NCBI RefSeq assembly: GCF_902502825.2
Contig: NZ_LR723670.1
Span: 2,542,001-2,606,000, forward strand
DNA length: 64,000 bases
Source of the DNA: Pseudorhizobium flavum
Lineage (GTDB): Bacteria; Pseudomonadota; Alphaproteobacteria; Rhizobiales; Rhizobiaceae
Reading direction: 5' to 3'
Positions 34,362-43,884 of the stretch are shown here, piece after piece. Below the pieces are notes generated by a model that ran no database searches, was not told where the DNA came from, and saw nothing but the letters and a program-made list of their open reading frames with translations. The translations under genes were made by a program, and so were the position numbers. Position 1 is the first letter of the stretch, and every line of letters begins with the position of its first letter.

Positions 34362-35153
34362 ATGAATGCTTCTCCCGCCTCCGTCGTATCCGCCAGGAAA
34401 CTCGGCCTCACCTTCCAGACCAGTGACGGGCCGGTGCACGCGCTGTCCGACGTCGACCTGGAGGTGGAAAAGGGAGATTTCGTCTCCTTCATCGGCCCCT
34501 CCGGCTGTGGCAAGACCACCTTTCTACGGGTCATCGCCGACCTTGAGAAGAATACGGCGGGAGAGATCACCATCAACGGCATGACGCCGGAGGAGGCCCG
34601 CAAGTCGCGTTGCTACGGCTATGTTTTTCAGGCCCCAGCGCTCTACCCCTGGCGGACGATCGAGAAGAACGTCGCCCTGCCGCTCGAGATCATGGGTCAT
34701 GGAAAGACGGAGCAGCAGGAGCGCGTCCGCCGCACGCTCGACCTCGTCAACCTCTCCGGTTTCGGGAAGAAATACCCGTGGCAGCTGTCGGGTGGCATGC
34801 AGCAGCGTGCCTCCATCGCCCGCGCGCTCGCCTTCGACGCCGACCTGCTGCTGATGGACGAACCTTTCGGGGCCCTCGACGAGATCGTCCGCGACCACTT
34901 GAACGAACAGCTCCTTAAGCTCTGGGCGGCAACGGAAAAGACCATCTGCTTCGTCACCCACTCGATCCCGGAGGCGGTCTACCTCTCCACCAAGATCGTC
35001 GTCATGTCGCCGCGGCCCGGCCGGGTGACCGACGTGATCCACTCGACCCTGCCGCGTGAACGGCCCCTGGAAATCCGCGAGACGCCGGAATTCCTGGAGA
35101 TCGCCCATCGCGTGCGGGAGGGACTGAGGGCGGGGCACAGCTATGAGGAGTGA
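34362..35153 (+). CDS. ABC transporter ATP-binding protein (NitT/TauT type)
   Basis: A 263-residue ATPase with Walker A GPSGCGKTT (about 46-54), signature LSGGMQQR, and Walker B LLLMDEPFGALDE. This subtype powers importers of nitrate, taurine, alkanesulfonates or hydroxymethylpyrimidine precursors. Its stop overlaps the first permease start by 11 bases. Context within the pyrimidine-degradation cluster suggests uptake of a pyrimidine or degradation intermediate. Confidence 0.88.
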   Translation: MNASPASVVSARKLGLTFQTSDGPVHALSDVDLEVEKGDFVSFIGPSGCGKTTFLRVIADLEKNTAGEITINGMTPEEARKSRCYGYVFQAPALYPWRTIEKNVALPLEIMGHGKTEQQERVRRTLDLVNLSGFGKKYPWQLSGGMQQRASIARALAFDADLLLMDEPFGALDEIVRDHLNEQLLKLWAATEKTICFVTHSIPEAVYLSTKIVVMSPRPGRVTDVIHSTLPRERPLEIRETPEFLEIAHRVREGLRAGHSYEE

Positions 35154-36027
35154 GACGTTCGCCTCCCGCGTCGGCCCCGTTCTAACCATCGTCGCGACCA
35201 TCATCGTGATCTGGTACGCAGCTGCGGTCTGGATGAACGCGCCTTTCCAGCGCGATCTGGACCGGCGCGGCGACGTCACCTCCACGACCATGGAATTCAT
35301 CGTCAAGACGCTGTCGCAGCCGAAGCCGATAGTACCGGCGCCGCACCAGGTGGCGCAGAATGTCTTCGAGAATACCTTCCTGCGCAAGGTGACCAGCAAC
35401 CGAAGCCTCGTCTACCATTCGTGGATAACGCTATCATCAACGCTCGCGGGGTTCGCCTTCGGAACGCTGCTCGGCGTCCTGATCGCGGTCGGCATCGTGC
35501 ATGTGAAGGCGCTCGACCGCAGCCTGATGCCGTGGATCATCGCTTCTCAGACAGTGCCGATCCTTGCGATAGCCCCGATGGTGGTCGTCGTGCTGGCTGC
35601 AATCAACGTCACCGGTCTGATCCCGAAGGCGCTGATCTCCACCTACCTGTCGTTCTTCCCGGTGGCCGTCGGCATGGTGAAGGGCCTCCGCTCGCCGGAC
35701 ATCATCCAGCTCGACCTGATGCGGACCTATAATGCCAGCCGGTGGCAGACCTTCTGGAAGCTTCGGGTGCCCGCCTCCATGCCCTTCCTTTTCACCTCCA
35801 TGAAGGTCGCGGTTGCCGCCAGCCTCGTCGGCGCGATCGTCGCCGAGCTTCCGACGGGTGCCGCCGCCGGCATCGGCTCGAAGCTGCTCGCCGGTTCCTA
35901 TTACAGTCAGACGATCGACATGTGGGCCGCCTTGATCGCGGGCTCCCTGCTGGCGGCGATGCTCGTCACCATCGTGGGGGTCGGCGCCCGGTTGATCGAC
36001 CGGAGAATGGGAGTGAGGCCGGCATGA
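35143..36027 (+). CDS. ABC transporter permease, first (NitT/TauT type)
   Basis: A 294-residue inner-membrane protein with about six helices and the BPD permease EAA-type loop (VKGLRSPDIIQLDLMRTYNAS, ending near FWKLRVPASMPFLF). It is a half of the channel; the other half is encoded next with a 4-base overlap (ATGA, 36024-36027). Confidence 0.86.
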   Translation: MRSETFASRVGPVLTIVATIIVIWYAAAVWMNAPFQRDLDRRGDVTSTTMEFIVKTLSQPKPIVPAPHQVAQNVFENTFLRKVTSNRSLVYHSWITLSSTLAGFAFGTLLGVLIAVGIVHVKALDRSLMPWIIASQTVPILAIAPMVVVVLAAINVTGLIPKALISTYLSFFPVAVGMVKGLRSPDIIQLDLMRTYNASRWQTFWKLRVPASMPFLFTSMKVAVAASLVGAIVAELPTGAAAGIGSKLLAGSYYSQTIDMWAALIAGSLLAAMLVTIVGVGARLIDRRMGVRPA

Positions 36028-37151
36028 CCTACCTCCTCCGCTCCTGGCAGGGCAGCATTGCCCTTCTTCTCTGTCTTCTCGCAGTAGCGCGATTGCCCTT
36101 GCTCGCGACCGGCGCATCGACACCATTCGCTGCCGGAGGGACGATACCCATCCTGTTGCTGATCGCGGTCGGCGCCCTCGCCTCCTTCATGCGTATCAGC
36201 CGAGGTGCAAGGGCATTGATCCTGTTCGTCACGGCGCATACCGCTGCCTGGCTGCTGATCGGCGGCATTTCCGGCAACGAGGGCGATGCCCGCCTGTCCT
36301 ATTTCCTGCTGATCGCGGCAAGCTGGCTCCTCGGCTGGCGGTGCATTTCGGAACTGGCGGACATACGGCCGCCCAGCCGGCAGACCATGATGGCACTGCG
36401 GCTGCTGATCCCGGCGATCTTCGGCGCCTGGGTCCTCATTCTGTGGGAAGCCATCACCCGCGGTGCCGGCGTTCCCTTCATCCTGCTACCTCCACCGTCG
36501 GCGATCTGGGACCGGATCGTCAGCTCCGTGCCGATCCTCGCGGCAGACGTGCGACAGACCATCTTCAAGGCCGTGCTGTTCGGCTACGTGGTCGGATGCG
36601 CCGCCGGCTTCGCGGTCGCAATCCTCGCCGACCGGATCTCCTTCCTGCGACGTGGCCTGCTGCCGATCGGGAACCTCATGTCGGCGCTTCCCATTATCGG
36701 CGTGGCACCGATCATGGTCATGTGGTTCGGTTTCGACTGGCAGTCGAAGGCCGCCGTCGTCATCGTCATGACCTTCTTCCCCATGCTGGTGAACACGGTG
36801 GCCGGGCTCGGCGCCTCCGGCTCCATGGAGCGCGACCTCATGCGTTCCTATGCCTCGGGATACTGGCAGACGCTCGTCAAGCTGCGCCTGCCCGCCGCCA
36901 TGCCCTTCATCTTCAATGCGCTCAAGATCAACTCCACCCTGGCGCTGATCGGCGCGATCGTGGCGGAGTTCTTCGGCACGCCGATCGTCGGCATGGGCTT
37001 CCGGATCTCGACCGAGATCGGCCGCATGAATGTCGACATGGTCTGGGCGGAAATCGCCGTTGCGGCGGTCATCGGATCGGTCTTTTATGGTGTCGTGGCG
37101 CTCGCGGAGCGAGCAACGACATTCTGGCATCCGTCTAACCGTGGTGGCTAG
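36024..37151 (+). CDS. ABC transporter permease, second, with N-terminal extension
   Basis: A 375-residue permease. The C-terminal 230 residues carry the same EAA loop (LMRSYASGYWQTLVKLRLPAAMPFIF). The first 130 residues add three or four extra hydrophobic segments not found in the first permease, a fairly common feature of this type. ATGA overlap with the first permease gene. Together with the ATPase and binding protein it forms a complete importer. Confidence 0.86.
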   Translation: MTYLLRSWQGSIALLLCLLAVARLPLLATGASTPFAAGGTIPILLLIAVGALASFMRISRGARALILFVTAHTAAWLLIGGISGNEGDARLSYFLLIAASWLLGWRCISELADIRPPSRQTMMALRLLIPAIFGAWVLILWEAITRGAGVPFILLPPPSAIWDRIVSSVPILAADVRQTIFKAVLFGYVVGCAAGFAVAILADRISFLRRGLLPIGNLMSALPIIGVAPIMVMWFGFDWQSKAAVVIVMTFFPMLVNTVAGLGASGSMERDLMRSYASGYWQTLVKLRLPAAMPFIFNALKINSTLALIGAIVAEFFGTPIVGMGFRISTEIGRMNVDMVWAEIAVAAVIGSVFYGVVALAERATTFWHPSNRGG

Positions 37152-37212
37152 ACGCATCCGCCTTCCGCAACGACGGAGGGCGGCAAAACCTCAGAGGGAA
37201 AGGATAACAACA

Positions 37213-38184
37213 ATGAGAAATATCCTTGTTGCATTGATGGCGAGTGCGATGTCGCTTGCAGCCGTTCAGGTGGCTTCGGCCGCCGACATCACCCTGCAAC
37301 TGAAGTGGGTGGCCCAGTCGCAATTTGCTGGCTACTACGTCGCCGAAGACAAGGGCTTCTATGATGAGGAAGGCCTTGACGTCGAGATCAAGGCCGGCGG
37401 CCCCGACATCGCACCGGAACAGGTGATCGCCGGCGGCGGTGCCGACGTCATCGTCGCCTGGATGGGCGGCGCGCTGGTCGCCCGCGAAAAGGGCGTGCCG
37501 CTCGTCAACATCGCCCAGCCCTACCAGAAATCCGGCCTGCAACTGATTTGCCCGAAGGACGGACCGATCCAGACCGAGGCTGACTTCAAGGGACACACGC
37601 TGGGTGTCTGGTTCTTCGGCAACGAGTACCCGTTCTTTGCCTGGATGAACAAGCTCGGCCTCTCCACCGAAGGTGGTCCGGACGGGGTGACGGTCCTGAA
37701 ACAGAGCTTCGACGTGCAGCCGCTCGTCCAGAAGCAGGCGGACTGCATCTCCGTCATGACCTATAACGAGTACTGGCAGGCGATCGATGCCGGCTTCAAG
37801 CCGGAGGACCTGGTGGTCTTCAACTATACCGAAATGGGCAACGATCTGCTGGAGGATGGCCTATACGTTCTGGAGGACAAGCTTGCCGATCCGGAATTCA
37901 AGGAAAACATGGTGAAGTTCGTCCGCGCCTCCATGAAGGGCTGGAAATACGCCATGGAAAACCCGGATGAAGCCGCGGAAATCGTCATGGACAATGGCGG
38001 CCAGGACGAGAACCACCAGAAGCGCATGATGGGCGAGGTCGCCAAGCTGATCGGCGACGGCACCGGCAAGCTTGATCCGGCCGTCTACGAGCGTACTGCC
38101 AAGGCGCTTCTCGACCAGAAGATCATCACCAAGGAGCCTGAAGGCGCCTATACCACCGAGATCACTGACGCCGCCGTTCAATAA
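37213..38184 (+). CDS. ABC transporter substrate-binding protein, THI5/NMT1-like
   Basis: A 323-residue secreted protein: signal peptide MRNILVALMASAMSLAAVQVASA then a mature chain starting ADITLQLKWVAQSQFAGYYVAEDKG, typical of the THI5/NMT1 fold that binds pyrimidine-like ligands. A thiamine-precursor role (ThiY) is possible, but no TPP riboswitch is seen upstream of the operon and the genes sit in a pyrimidine-degradation cluster, so a pyrimidine or hydantoin-type ligand is more likely. The start has no crisp ribosome binding site but codes for a good signal peptide. Confidence 0.85.
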   Translation: MRNILVALMASAMSLAAVQVASAADITLQLKWVAQSQFAGYYVAEDKGFYDEEGLDVEIKAGGPDIAPEQVIAGGGADVIVAWMGGALVAREKGVPLVNIAQPYQKSGLQLICPKDGPIQTEADFKGHTLGVWFFGNEYPFFAWMNKLGLSTEGGPDGVTVLKQSFDVQPLVQKQADCISVMTYNEYWQAIDAGFKPEDLVVFNYTEMGNDLLEDGLYVLEDKLADPEFKENMVKFVRASMKGWKYAMENPDEAAEIVMDNGGQDENHQKRMMGEVAKLIGDGTGKLDPAVYERTAKALLDQKIITKEPEGAYTTEITDAAVQ

Positions 38185-38213
38185 CGGCTAAGGTATACTC
38201 TATGACGGATAAG

Positions 38214-38239
38214 CAACGCGCGGCCTTCGCCGCGCGTTG
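38214..38239 (+). terminator. Terminator of the ABC transporter operon
   Basis: CAACGCGCGGC (38214-38224) pairs perfectly with GCCGCGCGTTG (38229-38239), an 11-bp stem with a CTTC loop, followed by TTACGTAATAC. It lies 30 bases after the binding-protein stop. Confidence 0.8.
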
Positions 38240-38464
38240 TTACGTAATACATAACAAAATGTAATGAGAACAATAACCGAACAGGCTTGATTTGCGGGCT
38301 GGAGGATCATAGAAACGTCAGCCGATGAAACTTCCGGGCCGCTCTTGCAAGCCTTTCTGCCCGGCACCAATTGTAAATCGATTTGGACCGTCGAGGGTCA
38401 GATAAATTCTTCCCGCATGATGGCGGGGCCGATTGAACCCATTGCCTAACTGGATCCCATACGC

Positions 38465-39661
38465 ATGCTTCGCACGTCTCTTCGCCTGGCCTGTATCATA
38501 CCGGCTGCCCTGTTCTCGCTTGCTGCACTTCCCGGTGCGGCACAGGAGAACGCTCAGCCAGCGACCACATCCGAGGCTACCCTGCCGTCGATCATCGTCA
38601 CCGAGGCGGTAGAGCGGGAACTGACCGACCGCGTTATTGCTACAGGAACGATCCGGGCCGTGCAGGAGGTCTACGTCCAGCCGCTCGTGGATGGCTTGTC
38701 GATCCGCACACTGGAAGCCGATGTGGGCGACGAGGTCGAGGCCGAGCAGGTTCTCGCGACCCTGAATGAAGACACGCTGATCCTGCAGAAGAGCCAGTTG
38801 GAAGCCAACAAGGCAAAGGCCGAGGCCGGGCTTGCGCAATACCGCGCCCAAGTCGTCGAAGCCCAGGCCACCCTGGATGACGCCATACGCCAGCGTGACC
38901 GCGCAACGAGGCTGGGTAAGACCGGTACCAGTTCGGTCGCCGAAGTCGAACGCGCGACGGCGGCCGCCGAAGTGGCCGAAGCGCGCCTCCAGGCAGCACA
39001 GCAGGCCATCTCGGTGGGCGAGGCGGACATCAAGGTTGTCGAGAGCCAGATTGCCGACATCGACCTGAAGCTCGCCCGGACCGCGGTGAAGACCCCTGTT
39101 GCCGGGATTGTCTCGGCGCGCAATGCAAAGATTGGCGCGATTGCCAGCGGCGCCGGCGAACCCCTCTTTACCGTTATCCGCGACGGTGCGCTTGAGTTGG
39201 TCGCAGAACTGACCGAGACGGACATCCACAGGATCAAGCCCGGCCAGAGGGCCGTGATCACCATCGCCGGAGGCAGCAGCGAGATCGAGGGAGAGGTCCG
39301 CCTCGTGTCACCGACTGTCGATCCGGTCAGCCGGCTTGGCAACGTGCGGATAGACATCGACGAGAAGAGCGGCGCGCGCGCCGGGATGTATGGCAACGCC
39401 GAAATCATCATCGATGAGAAGACCGCCCTCGCCTTGCCTCTTTCCGCTGTGACAACAGCACGTGACGGCTCGTACGCCCGCAAGGTGGAAGACGGGGTCG
39501 TGAAGCAGGTCGAGGTTGCCATCGGCATTCAGGATGGCGGCTTCGTCGAGGTGACGAGCGGGCTGGCAGCTGGCGACGTGGTCGTCGAGAAGGCCGGTGC
39601 CTTCGTGCGGGATGGTGACCGGATCAAGCCGGTGCCCGCTGCATCGACCGTGTCGAACTGA
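38465..39661 (+). CDS. RND efflux periplasmic adaptor (membrane fusion protein)
   Basis: A 398-residue adaptor: signal peptide-like LACIIPAALFSLAALPGAA, a barrel-sandwich segment (VYVQPLVDGLSIRTLEADVG), a long coiled-coil hairpin (KSQLEANKAKAEAGLAQYRA) and a beta-barrel with ITIAGGSSEIEGEVRLVSP. It links an inner-membrane RND pump to an outer-membrane channel; no channel gene is adjacent. The RND gene follows after 13 bases. Confidence 0.9.
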   Translation: MLRTSLRLACIIPAALFSLAALPGAAQENAQPATTSEATLPSIIVTEAVERELTDRVIATGTIRAVQEVYVQPLVDGLSIRTLEADVGDEVEAEQVLATLNEDTLILQKSQLEANKAKAEAGLAQYRAQVVEAQATLDDAIRQRDRATRLGKTGTSSVAEVERATAAAEVAEARLQAAQQAISVGEADIKVVESQIADIDLKLARTAVKTPVAGIVSARNAKIGAIASGAGEPLFTVIRDGALELVAELTETDIHRIKPGQRAVITIAGGSSEIEGEVRLVSPTVDPVSRLGNVRIDIDEKSGARAGMYGNAEIIIDEKTALALPLSAVTTARDGSYARKVEDGVVKQVEVAIGIQDGGFVEVTSGLAAGDVVVEKAGAFVRDGDRIKPVPAASTVSN

Positions 39662-39674
39662 GCGAGGACGAAAG

Positions 39675-42600
39675 ATGAACTTCTCAGCCTGGTCGATCCG
39701 CAATCCGATCGCGCCGCTGCTCGGCTTCGCGCTGCTGCTCTTCATGGGGCTGCAGTCCTTCTATTCGCTGCCGATCACGCGCTTCCCGAACATCGACGTT
39801 CCTGTCGTCTCCGTCACCGTCGCACAGAGCGGCGCGTCCCCGGCCGAACTCGAGATGCAGGTGACGAAAGAAGTCGAGGACGCCGTCGCCTCCATCAGCG
39901 GAGTGGACGAGATACAGTCCACAGTGACCGACGGCCAGTCCCAGACCGTCGTGCTCTTCCGCATCGAGAAGCCGACGGACGAAGCCGTTCAGGACACGAA
40001 GGATGCGATTGACCGCATTCGCAGCGATCTTCCTGCGAGCGCCGAGGAACCGGTGGTCTCGAAGATCGACGTCGAAGGCCAGGCGATCCAGACCTTCTCC
40101 GTCACCTCCCCGAACATGACGCTCGAGGAGCTGTCCTGGTTCGTCGATGATACGATCAAGCGTGAACTGCAGGGACAGCCCGGGATCGGCCGTATCGACC
40201 GTTATGGCGGCGCTGACCGCGAAGTCCGCGTCGCGCTCAACCCCGCGAAACTGGATTCCTACGGCATCACCGCAGTCGACGTGAACAGCCAGCTTCGCGG
40301 CACCAACGTCGATCTTGGGTCCGGCCGCGGCCAGGTGGCTGGCAACGAACAGACGATCCGTACGCTCGGCGATGCCCGCACCGTTACGCAGCTCGCAGAT
40401 ACCACGATCGCGCTTTCCGGCGGCCGCTTCGTCAAGCTGTCTGAACTTGGCGCCATCACCGACACCTATGAGGAACCGAAGTCCTTCTCGCGCTTCAACG
40501 GCTCCCCGTCGGTGACGTTTGCCGTCTTCCGCGCCAAGGGTGCAAGCGAGGTCTCGGTTGCGGAGACGGTGGCGGAAAGTCTTGAAACGGTTCGCGCCGC
40601 CCATCCCGGCGTCACGATCGAGATGGTCGACGATTCCGTCTACTTCACCTACGGCAACTACGAGGCCGCGCTTCATACACTGATGGAGGGCGCGCTTCTC
40701 GCCGTCATCGTCGTGATGCTCTTCCTCCGCAACTGGCGGGCGACGATCATTGCAGCCGTGGCCCTGCCCCTTTCCGCCATCCCGACCTTCTGGGTGATGG
40801 ACCTGCTCGGCTTCTCGCTGAACCTCGTCAGCTTCCTGGCGCTGACGCTCGCGACGGGGATCCTCGTCGACGACGCGATCGTCGAGATCGAGAACATTGC
40901 CCGTCACATCAAGATGGGCAAGACGCCCTATCGCGCCGCGCTGGAGGCCGCCGACGAGATCGGTCTTGCGGTGATAGCGACGAGCTTCACCATTATTGCC
41001 GTCTTCGTGCCCGTGTCCTTCATGCCGGGCATTCCGGGCCAGTACTTCATCCAGTTCGGCTTGACGGTCGCCTTCTCCGTCTTCTTCTCGCTGATGGTGG
41101 CGCGTCTGATCACACCGCTGATGGCCGCCTACTGGATGCGCGCCGAAGACGCGATGGAGGATCACCAGGACAATGACGGTCGGTTGATGAAGGCCTACAC
41201 GCGCCTCGTCACCGGCACGACGCGCAAGTGGTACATGCGCTACGCGACGCTGCTTGGCGCCATTGCCTTCCTGGTTGGATCGATTGCGTTGCTGAGCCAG
41301 GTGCCGGGCAGCTTCATGCCGCCGGAGGACTCATCGCGCATCGTGCTCTCCGTCGAATTGCCGCCGAACGCAACGCTGGACGAGACCGCAGCGACCACCG
41401 ACGTCATCTACGATGCCGTCCGCGACATCGACGGCGTCGAGAGCGTCTTCATCCTCGGCGGCGCGTCGCCCAAGGGTGATCTGGAACTGCGCCGCGCCAC
41501 CGTTCGCGTGATCCTGCAGAACATCGACCATTCGCTTCTGAAGACCCTGGTCAACAAGGGCCTTGGCGGCATTCCGCTGCTGGGCGACCTGGTTCCCAAG
41601 ATCCCGGACCACGGCCGCACCCGGCCGCAGTGGGAGGTCGAACGGGAATTGTTCGAGAAGGTGCGGACCATTCCGGACGTCCGCATCTCCAAGCTCAATG
41701 ACCGCGCGGAGCGCGAACTCAGCTTCAACTTCCTCTCGTCCAGCGAGCAGGACCTGAACGAAGCCGTGAGCCTGCTGGAGTCGCGGCTGCGCGCCTCGCC
41801 GATCCTCGCCAATGTCAGCTCGGAAGGTGCTCTGCCGCGGCCGGAACTGCAGATCCGCCCGCGCAAGGATGAAACGGCCCGGCTCGGCATCACGCCGCAG
41901 CAGATCGCCGAAACGGTCCGCGTCGCAACCATCGGCGACATTGACGCGCAGCTTGCCAAGATGTCGATCGACGACCGGCAGATCCCGATCCGAGTCCAGG
42001 CATCGCTCGACCTGCGGCGGGACCTCGCGTCTATCCGCGCGCTGAAGATCAAGACCGCGTCCGGCGAGACGGTACCGCTCTACAGCGTGGCCGACATCGA
42101 CTATGCGGAAGGCCCGAGCTCGATCAAGCGCAACGACCGAAGCCGCGTCGTGGCGATCGGCTCCGACGTTCCCTTCGGGACAGCGCTCGATACCGCAACG
42201 GAGGAGTTCAAGCGCATTGTCGATGCGACGGAGCTTCCGGCGACGGTGCGGCTGGCGGAGAGTGGCGACGCCAAGGTTCAGGCCGAGATGGTCCAGAGCT
42301 TCGGCAATGCCATGCTTCTCGGCCTCCTGATGGTACTGGTGGTGCTGATCCTGTTGTTCAAGGACGTCATCCAGCCGTTCACCATCCTCTTCTCGCTGCC
42401 GCTCGCCATCGGCGGCGTGGCGGTGGCTTTGATCATCACCCAGAACTCGCTCTCCATGCCGGTTCTGATCGGCATCCTGATGCTGATGGGGATCGTCACG
42501 AAGAACGCCATCCTGCTGGTGGACTTCGCGATCGAGATGCGCCGCCACGGGATGGAGCGGGTTCATGCCATGGTGGAAGCCGGCCGCAAGCGTGCCCGGC

Positions 42601-43010
42601 CGATCATCATGACGTCCATCGCCATGTCGGCCGGCATGCTGCCGTCCGCGCTCGGCGTCGGCGAAGGTGGCTCCTTCCGTTCCCCGATGGCGATTGCGGT
42701 GATCGGCGGCATCATCGTCTCGACCGTCCTGTCACTGGTCGTGGTGCCTGCCTTCTTCCTGATCATGGACGACGTATCGCGACTGCTCGGCCGCATCTTC
42801 GGCGGCATGTTCGGCAAGAAGGAGGAGGAAGCCGTGGGCCTCTCGACCGAGGAGCTCAGCCGCCGTGCGCATGAGGCCGCTTCTTCGATTGCGACGCTCG
42901 AGGAACGCCTCGCTTCCATCGAGAAGCAGAAGGGCGCCAATGACGACAAAGCGTCCGGTACCTCACCCGGGTCGAACGTCATGCGAATGACGCCCTGGGC
43001 TGCAGAATAG
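39675..43010 (+). CDS. RND-type multidrug efflux pump, inner-membrane permease
   Basis: An 1111-residue AcrB/MdtC-type pump with twelve transmembrane helices and two large periplasmic loops. RND motifs include FPNIDVPVVSVTVAQSGASP near the N-terminus, TGILVDDAIVEIENIARH in helix 4 (the two aspartates of the proton relay), and GIVTKNAILLVDFAIEMRRHG in the second half. It exports drugs, solvents or metabolites by proton antiport. A C-terminal charged tail of about 70 residues (GKKEEEAVGLSTEEL) is longer than in AcrB. The ATG at 39675 sits 13 bases after the adaptor stop. Confidence 0.93.
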   Translation: MNFSAWSIRNPIAPLLGFALLLFMGLQSFYSLPITRFPNIDVPVVSVTVAQSGASPAELEMQVTKEVEDAVASISGVDEIQSTVTDGQSQTVVLFRIEKPTDEAVQDTKDAIDRIRSDLPASAEEPVVSKIDVEGQAIQTFSVTSPNMTLEELSWFVDDTIKRELQGQPGIGRIDRYGGADREVRVALNPAKLDSYGITAVDVNSQLRGTNVDLGSGRGQVAGNEQTIRTLGDARTVTQLADTTIALSGGRFVKLSELGAITDTYEEPKSFSRFNGSPSVTFAVFRAKGASEVSVAETVAESLETVRAAHPGVTIEMVDDSVYFTYGNYEAALHTLMEGALLAVIVVMLFLRNWRATIIAAVALPLSAIPTFWVMDLLGFSLNLVSFLALTLATGILVDDAIVEIENIARHIKMGKTPYRAALEAADEIGLAVIATSFTIIAVFVPVSFMPGIPGQYFIQFGLTVAFSVFFSLMVARLITPLMAAYWMRAEDAMEDHQDNDGRLMKAYTRLVTGTTRKWYMRYATLLGAIAFLVGSIALLSQVPGSFMPPEDSSRIVLSVELPPNATLDETAATTDVIYDAVRDIDGVESVFILGGASPKGDLELRRATVRVILQNIDHSLLKTLVNKGLGGIPLLGDLVPKIPDHGRTRPQWEVERELFEKVRTIPDVRISKLNDRAERELSFNFLSSSEQDLNEAVSLLESRLRASPILANVSSEGALPRPELQIRPRKDETARLGITPQQIAETVRVATIGDIDAQLAKMSIDDRQIPIRVQASLDLRRDLASIRALKIKTASGETVPLYSVADIDYAEGPSSIKRNDRSRVVAIGSDVPFGTALDTATEEFKRIVDATELPATVRLAESGDAKVQAEMVQSFGNAMLLGLLMVLVVLILLFKDVIQPFTILFSLPLAIGGVAVALIITQNSLSMPVLIGILMLMGIVTKNAILLVDFAIEMRRHGMERVHAMVEAGRKRARPIIMTSIAMSAGMLPSALGVGEGGSFRSPMAIAVIGGIIVSTVLSLVVVPAFFLIMDDVSRLLGRIFGGMFGKKEEEAVGLSTEELSRRAHEAASSIATLEERLASIEKQKGANDDKASGTSPGSNVMRMTPWAAE

Positions 43011-43030
43011 CCTAAAGAGCGATACCAAGT

Positions 43031-43060
43031 GAAAAGGCCGGGTGAGAACCCGGCCTTTTC
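43031..43060 (+). terminator. Strong intrinsic terminator after RND operon
   Basis: A 13-bp perfect stem, GAAAAGGCCGGGT (43031-43043) with ACCCGGCCTTTTC (43048-43060), loop GAGA. The A-run and T-run make it work in both directions. Confidence 0.9.
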
Positions 43061-43084
43061 CGTTCATGGGAACCGCTTTCCTGT

Positions 43085-43098
43085 TTGATCGATGTCAA
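43085..43098. promoter_or_regulatory. FNR/Crp-type box upstream of regulator gene
   Basis: TTGATCGATGTCAA matches the FNR consensus TTGAT-N4-ATCAA with one substitution. An ATG (43092) lies inside it, so the true start of the gene is probably downstream. Autoregulation or control by another FNR-type protein is likely. Confidence 0.65.
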
Positions 43099-43160
43099 AG
43101 GCATTCTTGTCGCAGATGCTAGATTTGGTTCCAGGATTCCACGAGCAACCGCCTATCGCG

Positions 43161-43865
43161 ATGGAAAAACCGACGGTCACCATGAACAAGAGCCTGAGAG
43201 TGAATAGCCGCGACAAAGCCGTTCTGGTTCGGGCGCCGTTCATGGCCGGCCTGAGTGGGGAAGCGCTGGTGAAGATGCTGAACGCGGCGTCCATTTCCAG
43301 CGCCCCCGCCCGCCATATCGTCTTCCGCGAAGGCATGACCGCCGACCATTTCTACTGCGTGCTTTCGGGCTACGTCCGCCTCTACCGCCTGAACCGGGAA
43401 GGCCGCGAAGCGGATATCCGTATCTGCGGTCCGGGCGACACCTTTGCGGAATGCCTGATCTACGGCGACGACATCTACCGCTTCAATGCACAGACGGCCG
43501 AAAACACGACACTTGCCCGTTTCGAGATTCGCACCGCGCGCCACTTGGCCGAGCAGGAGCCCGATATCGCCAAGGCTCTGATGTCCTGTCTGTCACACCA
43601 TCTGCTGACGACGATGGACTGCGTTGCGAATGACCGTCTACACACCGCTCCGCAACGCGTGGCCGAATACCTGCTGAAGGCCTGTCCCGTAGATGGCGGT
43701 CCGGCATCCGTCCGCCTGCCGTTCCAGAAGAGCCTTCTCGCCGGCATGCTGGGCCTGGCGCCCGAGGCCCTGTCACGCGCCTTCTCATCCCTGCGTCGCG
43801 CCGGTGTCACCGTCCGCGGTCGCATCATCCAGATCAGCGACGTGAAGTCGTTGCGGGACGTCTGA
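43161..43865 (+). CDS. Crp/Fnr family transcriptional regulator
   Basis: About 234 residues from the ATG at 43161; 43092 and 43182 are alternative starts, none with a strong ribosome binding site. The N-terminal cyclic-nucleotide-like sensor is clear (HIVFREGMTADHFYCVLSGYVRLYRL), and the C-terminal HTH is in LLAGMLGLAPEALSRAFSSLRRAG. There is no N-terminal cysteine set for an Fe-S cluster as in FNR proper, so sensing by haem or another ligand (as in Dnr/NnrR types) is possible. It lies between RND and urease genes; its target is unclear. Confidence 0.82.
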   Translation: MEKPTVTMNKSLRVNSRDKAVLVRAPFMAGLSGEALVKMLNAASISSAPARHIVFREGMTADHFYCVLSGYVRLYRLNREGREADIRICGPGDTFAECLIYGDDIYRFNAQTAENTTLARFEIRTARHLAEQEPDIAKALMSCLSHHLLTTMDCVANDRLHTAPQRVAEYLLKACPVDGGPASVRLPFQKSLLAGMLGLAPEALSRAFSSLRRAGVTVRGRIIQISDVKSLRDV

Positions 43866-43884
43866 AGGATGGGCTACGCCGCCT

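Noticed and set aside
43092..43160. Start of the Crp/Fnr gene at 43092
   Set aside because: The codon lies within a 14-bp FNR-type box and no ribosome binding site precedes it, so a downstream start is more plausible.
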